Notes: generated by a model not told the origin, from the letters alone. A DNA stretch of 6,941 nt from Bacteroidetes bacterium UBA1952 (GCA_002336725.1 DDEO01000049.1:6734-13674), one strand, 5' to 3'. Shown: positions 1-5,188, counted from the first letter of the stretch. Made by a program: numbers and translations.

Positions 1-51
1 CGCTTCGCTGCGGACCTGTCAGGTCGCTGGAGTTCCGGAAAATTCCCGGGT

Positions 52-660
52 TCAGGCGGTGCGGCGCAGACTGGTGGAGACTTCCGGGCTTTGTTCTTCC
101 TGCAAACAGTACTGCAACATCCGGGCCATCTCCCGGCTATGTCCCAAACTGACCGGCATACCGAGGCGATTTCCGGAAAAATGGCTGTTGAGCAGAACAC
201 GGCCATCATCGGCAATGAAGAGCAGGACTTCGCGCAGTTCTTGTTGGCGACCCAGGTTTTTGCTCAGCATCTGAAATACTTCCGGCGCATCGGGGTGGCG
301 ACCATAAGCAAAATGATTTTCCCGGAAGAAACGTTCCAGCAACTGCATATTATCGGCCAGGAGCGGGTAGGCCGGAACCACCACAAATCGCAGGCTGCGC
401 AGATAACGGAAAAAGCCCACGACCAACGGCAGATTCACCAGTGTGCAAAGGACAATCAGGAGCCAGGAATCGGCCTTGCCCTGCAGCAGGTGCGGAACCA
501 AAAAGAAAGGAATAAGCAAACCTGACGCTGCTATGGCTGCAAACGGCGCCAGTGTCCGTCGGTTCATAGGGAAGCGCAGCCGCCGCCTGATAAAGGCCAG
601 TTGGCTTATCAGGCTTTCATTCCAAAGACCCTGTTCGGGGGAAGAAGAGATTTGTTTCAT
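52..660 (-). CDS. Small two-helix membrane protein of unknown function
   Basis: I do not recognise this 202-residue protein. It starts with a positively charged segment (about residues 24-35). A likely transmembrane helix follows at about 37-58 and a second at about 66-84. The remaining 115 or so residues look soluble, with alternating charged helices and a strand-rich part near 146-165 (EVLLFIADDGRVLLNSH), and probably face the cytoplasm if the helices form a hairpin. No cysteine cluster or catalytic motif is seen. The ATG at 660 is preceded four bases upstream by a perfect 16-bp tandem duplication and not by a Shine-Dalgarno sequence. The gene lies 188 bp downstream of the CCG-domain iron-sulfur gene on the same strand. 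The repeat-filled gap makes cotranscription uncertain. Reading frame and composition look like a real gene; function is open. Confidence 0.75.
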   Translation of the reverse strand: MKQISSSPEQGLWNESLISQLAFIRRRLRFPMNRRTLAPFAAIAASGLLIPFFLVPHLLQGKADSWLLIVLCTLVNLPLVVGFFRYLRSLRFVVVPAYPLLADNMQLLERFFRENHFAYGRHPDAPEVFQMLSKNLGRQQELREVLLFIADDGRVLLNSHFSGNRLGMPVSLGHSREMARMLQYCLQEEQSPEVSTSLRRTA

Positions 661-663
661 GGG

Positions 664-695
664 GACGCTAAAGCTGTTGGACGCTAAAGCTGTTG
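664..695. repeat. Perfect 16-bp tandem duplication at the 5' end of the 660-52 gene
   Basis: GACGCTAAAGCTGTTG occurs at 664-679 and again, identically and with no spacer, at 680-695. On the minus strand this places two copies of CAACAGCTTTAGCGTC immediately upstream of the ATG at 660, inside the presumed untranslated leader. Just beyond it, at 708-719, is the 12-bp perfect palindrome ACCTTGCAAGGT. Confidence 0.85.
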
Positions 696-745
696 CGTTT
701 TTTTAAAACCTTGCAAGGTGAGACAGAAATAATAAACCCATTTTG

Positions 746-846
746 AAGCCGAAGGCTCCAACGCCCGAAGGGCTGTCAAAGCCGCAGGCTCCAACGTGAA
801 ACGTCCAACTCCGCCAAAGGCGGATGTCCAAGCCGAAGGCTCCAAC
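746..846. repeat. Array of short triloop palindromes with a TCCAAC linker
   Basis: Three copies of AAGCCGMAGGCTCCAAC are seen at 746-762, 779-795 (A to C in the loop) and 830-846. Each contains the stem AGCC/GGCT around a three-base loop. Two more palindromes of the same design lie between them: GCCC-GAA-GGGC at 763-773 and TCCGCC-AAA-GGCGGA at 810-824. The linkers share GTCCAA or CTCCAAC. The array ends two bases before the stop codon of the CCG-domain gene at 849, so it would form the 3' end of that transcript. The stems are too short for a convincing intrinsic terminator. The span 661-848 otherwise holds no gene that I can see. Confidence 0.7.
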
Positions 847-848
847 CA

Positions 849-1634
849 TCACTTCAGGCTCGCCGCCACCATTTCCGCAATATCCATCACCACTACATTG
901 TCTTCCTGCTCGGCTTTTTTCACGCCGTCAACGAGCATCGTAGTGCAATATGGGCAGTTGTTGGCAATGATGCTGGCGCCGGTGTCAATGGCTTCGGCGC
1001 TGCGTTCCCAGTTTACGCGGGTGGTTCCTGGCTCTTCTTCTTTCCACATCTGCGCACCGCCCGCCCCGCAGCACAGGCCGTTGGTCTTGCAGCGTTTCAT
1101 CTCCACCAGCTCCACATCAAGGGCTTCAAGCACCGCGCGGGGCGCTTCAAAAATGCCGTTGCCGCGCCCCAGATAGCACGAGTCGTGGTAGGTGATTTTC
1201 TTGCCCTTAAACGCGCCGCCGCCCTGCATCACAAGCTTGCCTTCGTTGATGAGTTGCTGGAGCAGTTGGGTGTGGTGCATCACCTCATAATTGCCGCCCA
1301 GAACGGGGTATTCGTTCCGGAAAATATTGAAGCAGTGAGGGCAGATGGTAACGATTTTTTTCACGCCATAGCCGTTCAGCACTTGAATATTTTGATAGGC
1401 CATCATCTGAAACAAAAACTCGTTGCCAGAGCGCCGCGCCGGGTCGCCGGTGCAGGCTTCTTCCTTGCCCAGAATGGCAAATTTGTAGCCCACTTTGTCG
1501 AGGATATAGGCGAAGGCGCGTGTAATTTTCTGAGCCCGCTGGTCGAAGGAGCCGGCGCAGCCAACCCAGAAAAGAATATCGGGCGTTTCGCCCAGGGCCA
1601 TGTATTCGGCCATTGTTTTTACCTGAATGTCCAT
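849..1634 (-). CDS. CCG-domain (Fe-S)-binding protein, HdrB-like subunit
   Basis: This soluble 261-residue protein carries two cysteine-rich CCG domains of the HdrB/GlpC/EtfD C-terminal type, which bind iron-sulfur clusters in electron-transfer complexes. The first domain shows Cys26 (WVGCAGSFD), Cys61 (EACTGDP) and Cys98/Cys101 (ICPHC). The second shows Cys153 (HDSCYLGRGN), Cys188-Cys189 (LCCGAGG) and Cys227/Cys230 (NCPYC). The first domain has one cysteine where canonical CCG domains have a CC pair. No membrane segment is visible. I chose the ATG at 1634. An in-frame ATG at 1679 would add 15 residues (MTHETWNIKHETSQS) encoded by degenerate tandem repeat DNA, which is unlikely to be translated. 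The gene lies 154 bp downstream of the membrane 4Fe-4S gene on the same strand, and the two very likely form one complex. Its redox partner, perhaps electron-transfer flavoprotein, is an inference. Confidence 0.9.
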   Translation of the reverse strand: MDIQVKTMAEYMALGETPDILFWVGCAGSFDQRAQKITRAFAYILDKVGYKFAILGKEEACTGDPARRSGNEFLFQMMAYQNIQVLNGYGVKKIVTICPHCFNIFRNEYPVLGGNYEVMHHTQLLQQLINEGKLVMQGGGAFKGKKITYHDSCYLGRGNGIFEAPRAVLEALDVELVEMKRCKTNGLCCGAGGAQMWKEEEPGTTRVNWERSAEAIDTGASIIANNCPYCTTMLVDGVKKAEQEDNVVVMDIAEMVAASLK

Positions 1635-1642
1635 TGATTGAG

Positions 1643-1778
1643 ATGTTTCGTGTTTTATGTTCCATGTTTCATGAGTCATAGGTCATGGTCATGGTTCCGG
1701 TGCAGTGCTAAAAGCTCATGGCTTACAGCCTAAAGCATATCAGCACATCAGCAAATTTTTTCCATTGAGTCATTGAGC
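1643..1778. repeat. Patchwork of degenerate 6-8 bp tandem repeats between the two Fe-S genes
   Basis: From 1643 to 1670 there are four head-to-tail heptamers, ATGTTTC-GTGTTTT-ATGTTCC-ATGTTTC. Next come near-hexameric GTCAT units at about 1674-1694 (GTCATAGGTCATGGTCATGG), the octamer pair ATCAGCAC-ATCAGCAA at 1739-1754, and the octamer pair CATTGAGT-CATTGAGC at 1763-1778. This fills most of the 154-bp gap between the membrane Fe-S gene and the CCG-domain gene. I see no gene or clear promoter in it. Confidence 0.7.
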
Positions 1779-1788
1779 CATTTTCAAA

Positions 1789-3123
1789 TTACCCATTCAC
1801 CCACGCATCCCGCTCATCCGGCGAGAATTTCCAGGGTGCCATATTGTTTTCAATGTTGGCGTTCATGGCGTTCCACTCGGCGGGTGCGTTGCTTTCTTCC
1901 ATAATCAGGTTGCGGCGCAGCTGATGAATGATGCTGAGTGGCTCCAGCCCAATCGGGCAGGCCTCTACGCAGGCCTGACAGGTAGTACACGCGCGAAGTT
2001 CCTCAACGGTAATATAATCGTGAAGCAGGCTCTTGCCGTCTTCTGCCGGATTTTTGCCCGCGTCGAGCAGGCGGCCCACTTCCTCGGTGCGGTCGCGGGT
2101 GTCCATCATAATCTTGCGCGGAGAGAGTTTCTTTCCGGTAATGTTAGCCGGGCAAGAAGCCGTGCAGCGCCCACACTCGGTGCAGGTATAAGCGTCGAGC
2201 AGGTTTTTCCAGGAAAGGTCCTGCACATCGCGTGCGCCAAAGCGCAAGGGAACGGCCTCCTCCGGGGTTTCTCCCCCTCCTTCGGAGGGGGCTGGGGGGA
2301 GGCTTGGCGCTTTATCCGGCTCCATCGCATACAGCACTTCATTCTGGATTTCCGGCATATTGGGCATTTCTGCCATCGGCTTCAGGCGGGTGTAGTAGGC
2401 CGCCGGGAAGGCCAGCAGGATATGAAAATGCTTGGAGTAGGGGAGATAGTTGAGGAAGGCGAAGATGCCCAGGATATGGCCCCACCAGCAGATGCGCTCG
2501 ATGAGATGCAGACTTTCCGTAGATAAGCCCGTGAGCGCCGGTGCAAAAAGCTGGCTCACCCAAAAGCCGTTGCCGGTTCCTGCCTGGATGCGCAGTGCGC
2601 CCTCGGCGCTGTTCATAAGCAGCAACATAGTCATCAATACAATCTCGATATAGAGAATGGTATTGGCATCCTGCTTGGGGAAGCCGTTCAGTTCCGGCTG
2701 GTTGAGGCGGCGCACCTTCAAAACATTGCGGCGTATCAGGAAGACGATAACCGCCACCAGCGTGAGTACGGCCAGGACTTCAAAAAAGCCAATGACCACA
2801 TTATAGAAGCCGCCGAGTGGGCTTTCAAAAATGCGGTGTTGCCCCAGAATGCCATCAAGCAGGATTTCCAGCACCTCGATATTGATGAGCACAAAACCGG
2901 CATACACCAGAAAGTGAAGCACCGCCGGAATGGGCTTCTTAAACATTTTTTGCTGCCCCAGGGCCAGCAGGGCTACGTTTTTCCAGCGTTCGCCGCTGCG
3001 GTCGGTGCGGTCTTCCTTGCGGCCCAGCAGAATGTTGCGGCGAATGGCAGTTACTTTCCGGAAAAACAGGTAGAAAGCGACAAGCGCCAGGACGATAAAA
3101 AGGATTTGTGAAACAAGAGCCAT
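1789..3123 (-). CDS. Membrane-anchored 4Fe-4S dicluster protein, HdrC/EtfD N-terminal-like
   Basis: The 444-residue protein has an N-terminal membrane part with likely helices at about 1-22, 67-90, 105-130, 155-175 and 210-235. Histidines in or next to the helices (His70, His216, His232, His234) could bind heme b as in NarI/DsrM-like subunits; this is inferred from position only. A cytoplasmic linker follows. Then come two ferredoxin-type clusters: Cys314/317/320/324 (CTECGRCTASCP) and Cys379/382/385/389 (CTTCQACVEACP). With the CCG-domain protein downstream it reproduces, as two genes, the domain order of single-chain EtfD-type proteins, which pass electrons between electron-transfer flavoprotein and menaquinone. 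That role is inference; heterodisulfide reductase itself is unlikely in such a bacterium. The linker at about 275-285 (LPPAPSEGGGE) is encoded by a triloop palindrome. The ATG at 3123 leaves a 99-bp divergent gap to the next gene. Confidence 0.9.
   Translation of the reverse strand: MALVSQILFIVLALVAFYLFFRKVTAIRRNILLGRKEDRTDRSGERWKNVALLALGQQKMFKKPIPAVLHFLVYAGFVLINIEVLEILLDGILGQHRIFESPLGGFYNVVIGFFEVLAVLTLVAVIVFLIRRNVLKVRRLNQPELNGFPKQDANTILYIEIVLMTMLLLMNSAEGALRIQAGTGNGFWVSQLFAPALTGLSTESLHLIERICWWGHILGIFAFLNYLPYSKHFHILLAFPAAYYTRLKPMAEMPNMPEIQNEVLYAMEPDKAPSLPPAPSEGGGETPEEAVPLRFGARDVQDLSWKNLLDAYTCTECGRCTASCPANITGKKLSPRKIMMDTRDRTEEVGRLLDAGKNPAEDGKSLLHDYITVEELRACTTCQACVEACPIGLEPLSIIHQLRRNLIMEESNAPAEWNAMNANIENNMAPWKFSPDERDAWVNG
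2273..2302. repeat. In-frame G/C-run palindrome inside the Fe-S gene linker
   Basis: CCCCCTCC at 2273-2280, loop TTC, and GGAGGGGG at 2284-2291 form a perfect 8-bp stem with a three-base loop. CTGGGGGGAGG follows directly. On the minus strand it encodes a Pro/Gly/Ser-rich stretch in the linker between the membrane part and the 4Fe-4S domain. Its design (perfect arms, three-base loop) matches the palindromes found between genes in this window. The plus strand from 2284 to 2302 is G-rich enough to consider a quadruplex. Confidence 0.6.
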
Positions 3124-3188
3124 ACAGAGAGAAACACGCTTTTTTGAAGGGCTGAAATTACTTCCTGTGGCTTTAACAACACAGGGTC

Positions 3189-3218
3189 TTTGCAGGTTTG
3201 TTTAACCGGTTAAATTTG
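3189..3218 (+). promoter_or_regulatory. Bacteroidota-type promoter of the exported protein gene
   Basis: TTTG at 3189-3192 and TAAATTTG at 3211-3218 match the -33 (TTTG) and -7 (TAnnTTTG) elements known for the primary sigma factor of Bacteroidota. The spacer is 18 bp, slightly short of the usual 19 or so. The -7 box ends four bases before the first ATG at 3223, so the transcript would start at or very close to the start codon. Confidence 0.65.
3201..3214. promoter_or_regulatory. 14-bp perfect palindrome overlapping the promoter, candidate operator
   Basis: TTTAACCGGTTAAA is a perfect palindrome that fills the second half of the -33/-7 spacer and covers the first four bases of the -7 box TAAATTTG. 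A dimeric regulator bound here would block RNA polymerase. It lies in the 99-bp divergent gap, so it could also affect the Fe-S gene starting at 3123. No regulator gene is visible in the window, and one palindrome of this length per window is near chance, so only its position argues for function. Confidence 0.4.
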
Positions 3219-3222
3219 TCGC

Positions 3223-4128
3223 ATGATGAAGCGCTTATTTTTGGGCTTGTTTTTGCTCACGGCGGTCGCCTTCGGGAGCGAAAATCAGGTTTTTGCACAG
3301 GCTGCCGCCCTGTCCACGGAAGACCTTCAAAAATTGCGGCGCTACGAAGATTCCCTCGTGGCGACTGCCGATAGCATGATATTCAGCCCGATACCGGAAG
3401 ACCGGCTGGAAAACACCTACCGATTTGTGCGGCAACTCAAGGCGGCGCTTACGGTGCGCAATTCTTTTGTCTATCCTTTTGACAGTCTTGGGAAATACAT
3501 CAACATCATTGGCCCGGAGGATAATACTTTCCGGATTTTCAACTGGTCGGTGAGCGCCGATGCCAACACACTGCGTTATTACGGCGCTATTCAGATGGCC
3601 GATGCCGACCTGAAACTCTATGGCCTCAGCGATCAGAGTGCTGCCATTCAGAAAGGCGCGATGGACAGCGTGCTGGAAGGCGGGCGCTGGTTTGGCGCAC
3701 TCTACTACCGCATTATGCCGGTAACGGTAGCGGGCAAAACGGCCTACACGCTTTTTGGGCTCAATGCCGGCAACCCAATGTCCAACCGCAAAGTGCTCGA
3801 TTTGCTGTGGTTTTCCGGAAATGGACCGGTTTTCGGCGGCAAGGTTTTTGGCGTTCGCTCGCCCGACACCCGCGAACAGGCCGTGCGCTTTGTAATGGAA
3901 TACAAGAAAAACGTGGTGGCCGCACTTAACTACAATCCGGAAATGAACGCCATTTATTTCGACCGGCTGGAAAGCGATGCCAACGACCCGGGCCGTAAAT
4001 ATACCTACGTGCCTACGGGCCAGTACGATGGTTTCCGCTGGCAAAACGGCGAATGGGTTTTTGTGCAGGACCTTATCCCGGTTACCATCCTTCAAGACGG
4101 TCAGAACCCGGTTGGCGGACGGGATTAA
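3223..4128 (+). CDS. Exported protein of unknown function, conserved in Bacteroidota
   Basis: The 301-residue protein begins with a typical signal peptide: MMKRLF, a hydrophobic core at about 5-17, and a likely cleavage near residue 25 (VFA-QAA). The mature part has no further membrane segment and no cysteine, which suits a periplasmic protein. An acidic/basic helix covers about 32-80. A sheet-rich domain follows with aromatic stretches such as FRIFNWSVS (about 103-111), RYYGAIQMA, GALYYRIMPV and YTLFGLNAGNP. The C-terminus holds KYTYVPTGQYDGFRWQNGEWVF. From memory, this resembles a widespread uncharacterised family of secreted Bacteroidota proteins; no enzymatic motif is evident. The start is either ATG at 3223 or the adjacent ATG at 3226. 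Both lie directly behind a good promoter box, leaving little or no leader. The gene stands alone between a divergent Fe-S gene and a tRNA gene. Confidence 0.85.
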   Translation: MMKRLFLGLFLLTAVAFGSENQVFAQAAALSTEDLQKLRRYEDSLVATADSMIFSPIPEDRLENTYRFVRQLKAALTVRNSFVYPFDSLGKYINIIGPEDNTFRIFNWSVSADANTLRYYGAIQMADADLKLYGLSDQSAAIQKGAMDSVLEGGRWFGALYYRIMPVTVAGKTAYTLFGLNAGNPMSNRKVLDLLWFSGNGPVFGGKVFGVRSPDTREQAVRFVMEYKKNVVAALNYNPEMNAIYFDRLESDANDPGRKYTYVPTGQYDGFRWQNGEWVFVQDLIPVTILQDGQNPVGGRD

Positions 4129-4213
4129 ATTCGGGGCTGGGAAATTGATTTTTAACGGGTAATTTCGCGCACACAAATCAGGCTTTTTCTGACCGGATTG
4201 AGCCTTTTAAGAA

Positions 4214-4287
4214 GTACCATTAGCTCAACTGCATAGAGCAGCGCTCTTCTAAAGCGCAGGTTACAGGTTGGAGCCCTGTATGGTACA
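4214..4287 (+). tRNA. trnR: tRNA-Arg (anticodon TCT) with unusual C19/G56
   Basis: A full cloverleaf folds with perfect stems. The acceptor is GTACCAT with ATGGTAC (4214-4220 / 4280-4286), followed by discriminator A4287. The D stem is GCTC/GAGC (4223-4226 / 4236-4239), the anticodon stem GCGCT/AGCGC (4241-4245 / 4253-4257), and the T stem ACAGG/CCTGT (4263-4267 / 4275-4279). The anticodon loop CTTCTAA puts TCT at 4248-4250, so it reads AGA/AGG arginine codons. CCA is not encoded. The D loop AACTGCATA lacks the usual GG, and the T loop is TTGGAGC in place of TTCGANN. In standard numbering this gives C19 (4232) and G56 (4270), a swap of the nearly invariant G19-C56 tertiary pair. A15-T48 and G18-T55 are intact, so a functional tRNA is likely. 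Confidence 0.93.
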
Positions 4288-4890
4288 CAAATCGAGGAAT
4301 CCATTATCAAGCTCCCAGTGGCAGTTGGGACACAGTTGGACGATATTGCTTAAAGCATTGACTTCTGTAAGCGTAGCTGTCGGTGGGAAACTTGATATGG
4401 GTTTGATGTGGCAGCGTTCTATGTGTTTATCGTAGCCACATCTTCTGCGGGGTTGATGGAGCAAACCCTTATGTGAAATTCTACACAGAATGCGTATGCG
4501 CGCGTTTTTGGATGATTTGTGCAGGTCTCTTCGTGACTTCTTTATGATGTAGGCGTGCGCCGGCAGGGCCGTTTCCGGAATGGCTTTTTCGGTTTCTTTC
4601 CACTGACCCGTGGGGGAGAACAGCGCCGACATTTTAACGCCGCCGTCGCGGAAGCTCGCTTCGTAATCGCCTTTTTCGGCTTCCCACTTCACGTCTTTGA
4701 CGGCGGGGAAATTTTTCCGGAAACCGGCCTGCACCTCGGCGGACACTTTTGAGGCACCTATTTTTTGGGCGGATGCGGCGAGCGACGTGGCGCAAAGCAG
4801 GATTGCAAGGGGCTTTTTCAGGGTTTGAGAAATGGTTTGGATGCCAAAGATTGGATGCCATTCTGTAGCCATTCTGTAGAGATAAGGCAT
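4261..4890 (-). CDS. Chimeric ORF: PepSY-like secreted protein front fused to HNH remnant
   Basis: This 209-codon frame joins two unrelated pieces. Residues 25-42 (KKPLAILLCATSLAASAQ) form a signal peptide. About 43-118 resemble the periplasmic PepSY-like proteins common in Bacteroidota (VKDVKWEAEKGDYEASF, then KMSALFSPTGQWKETE). That family normally continues with a second repeat, but here it stops at IPETALPAHAYIIKKS. From about residue 120 an HNH zinc-finger nuclease sequence takes over, and the last eight codons plus stop are antisense to the tRNA gene. ATG candidates at 4890 and 4872 leave 18-24 extra residues before the signal peptide. The natural start position, Leu24, is CTG, one base from ATG. 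The frame is open, but a truncated fold, an odd start and a damaged nuclease suggest a decayed fusion. A protein is possible but doubtful. Confidence 0.5.
   Translation of the reverse strand: MPYLYRMATEWHPIFGIQTISQTLKKPLAILLCATSLAASAQKIGASKVSAEVQAGFRKNFPAVKDVKWEAEKGDYEASFRDGGVKMSALFSPTGQWKETEKAIPETALPAHAYIIKKSRRDLHKSSKNARIRILCRISHKGLLHQPRRRCGYDKHIERCHIKPISSFPPTATLTEVNALSNIVQLCPNCHWELDNGFLDLCTIQGSNL
4288..4533 (-). pseudogene. HNH endonuclease remnant ending at the tRNA 3' end
   Basis: Residues about 120-201 of the chimeric frame match the HNH pattern found in small Bacteroidota nucleases: CGYDKHIE, then CHIKPIS (His161), then SNIVQLCPNCHWELDN (Asn182, Cys187, Cys190, His191). In this family the pattern is usually CxxCGY. 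Here the first cysteine is Arg148, codon CGC at 4449-4447, one transition away from TGC. One zinc ligand is therefore missing. No own start codon is present and any N-terminal part is gone. The native sequence seems to end (GFLDL) exactly where the tRNA begins in antisense. Base composition appears less GC-rich than in the PepSY-like part. A remnant of an element once inserted beside the tRNA is a reasonable reading, but not proven. Confidence 0.6.
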
Positions 4891-4918
4891 GCCTTGTCTG
4901 TCCTCATGCCTGCTTCAG

Positions 4919-5013
4919 AATGCAGGTACAGCCTCGTTCGGCATCCCGCCTTGCGGGATGTCGTGCTATCCTGCAGGCTGTGCCTGCGTAAATAAATGCA
5001 GGCACAGCCTGCA
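4919..5013. repeat. REP-like palindrome cluster
   Basis: A near-perfect long hairpin consists of a 16-bp arm at 4972-4987 (TGCAGGCTGTGCCTGC), a 10-base spacer and the exact reverse complement at 4998-5013. A third partial copy in direct orientation, AATGCAGGTACAGCCT at 4919-4934, matches 4995-5010 at 15 of 16 bases. Between them, CATCCCGC-CTT-GCGGGATG at 4942-4960 is another perfect palindrome with a three-base loop. GCCGAACGCC is repeated just to the right at 5041-5050 and 5067-5076, and again at 6686-6695. I see no gene in 4891-5188. No REP-associated transposase is in the window. Confidence 0.75.
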
Positions 5014-5125
5014 CCATAATCCGACGAAAGCGCAGCATTGGCCGAACGCCAAAGAATGCAGCTTTCGCCGAACGCCGAATGAACGCCGTTTTGAAACTCA
5101 AAACCCGCCCTGCCCCAAAAACCCA

Positions 5126-5165
5126 AAAAGCGGCTGCCCGAAAACCTTTAAGAGCAGCCGCTTTT
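5126..5165 (-). terminator. Intrinsic terminator of the M20 dipeptidase gene
   Basis: AAAAGCGGCTGC (5126-5137) and GCAGCCGCTTTT (5154-5165) are perfect 12-bp complementary arms with a 16-base loop. Read on the minus strand, the stem ends in a T run followed by GGGTTTTT, and it begins 23 bases after the stop codon at 5189. The A/T ends of the stem would allow some activity in the other direction, but no plus-strand gene lies just upstream. Confidence 0.8.
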
Positions 5166-5188
5166 GAGTTGCAAAATTTCCGGAAAAA

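Noticed and set aside
171..178. TTCCGGAA copies as targets of a restriction-modification system
   Set aside because: Restriction sites are usually avoided in genomes, whereas this motif is enriched; no restriction or methyltransferase gene is visible here.
754..762. GGCTCCAAC in the triloop array also occurs in the antisense of the tRNA T arm, suggesting tRNA-derived repeats or att sites
   Set aside because: The match is nine bases only and does not extend, so chance is sufficient.
746..846. CRISPR-like array
   Set aside because: The repeats are 17 bases, unevenly spaced (33 and 51), imperfect, and without cas genes or regular spacers.
1635..1679. N-terminal extension of the CCG-domain protein from an ATG at 1679
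   Set aside because: The added 15 codons are made of the heptamer repeat and show no family resemblance; ATG at 1634 is preferred.
4160..4167. TAATTTCG as promoter box of the tRNA gene
   Set aside because: It is one base off the consensus and has no -33 element at a fitting distance; too weak to annotate.
3235..4176. Long open frame on the minus strand opposite the exported protein gene
   Set aside because: It is fully antisense to a gene with a signal peptide, promoter and conserved-looking sequence, and its own product has no recognisable domain.
4891..5167. Open frames in the gap between the chimeric ORF and the dipeptidase
   Set aside because: They consist of REP-like repeats and the terminator, with Cys/Arg/Pro-rich products and no homology that I can recognise.
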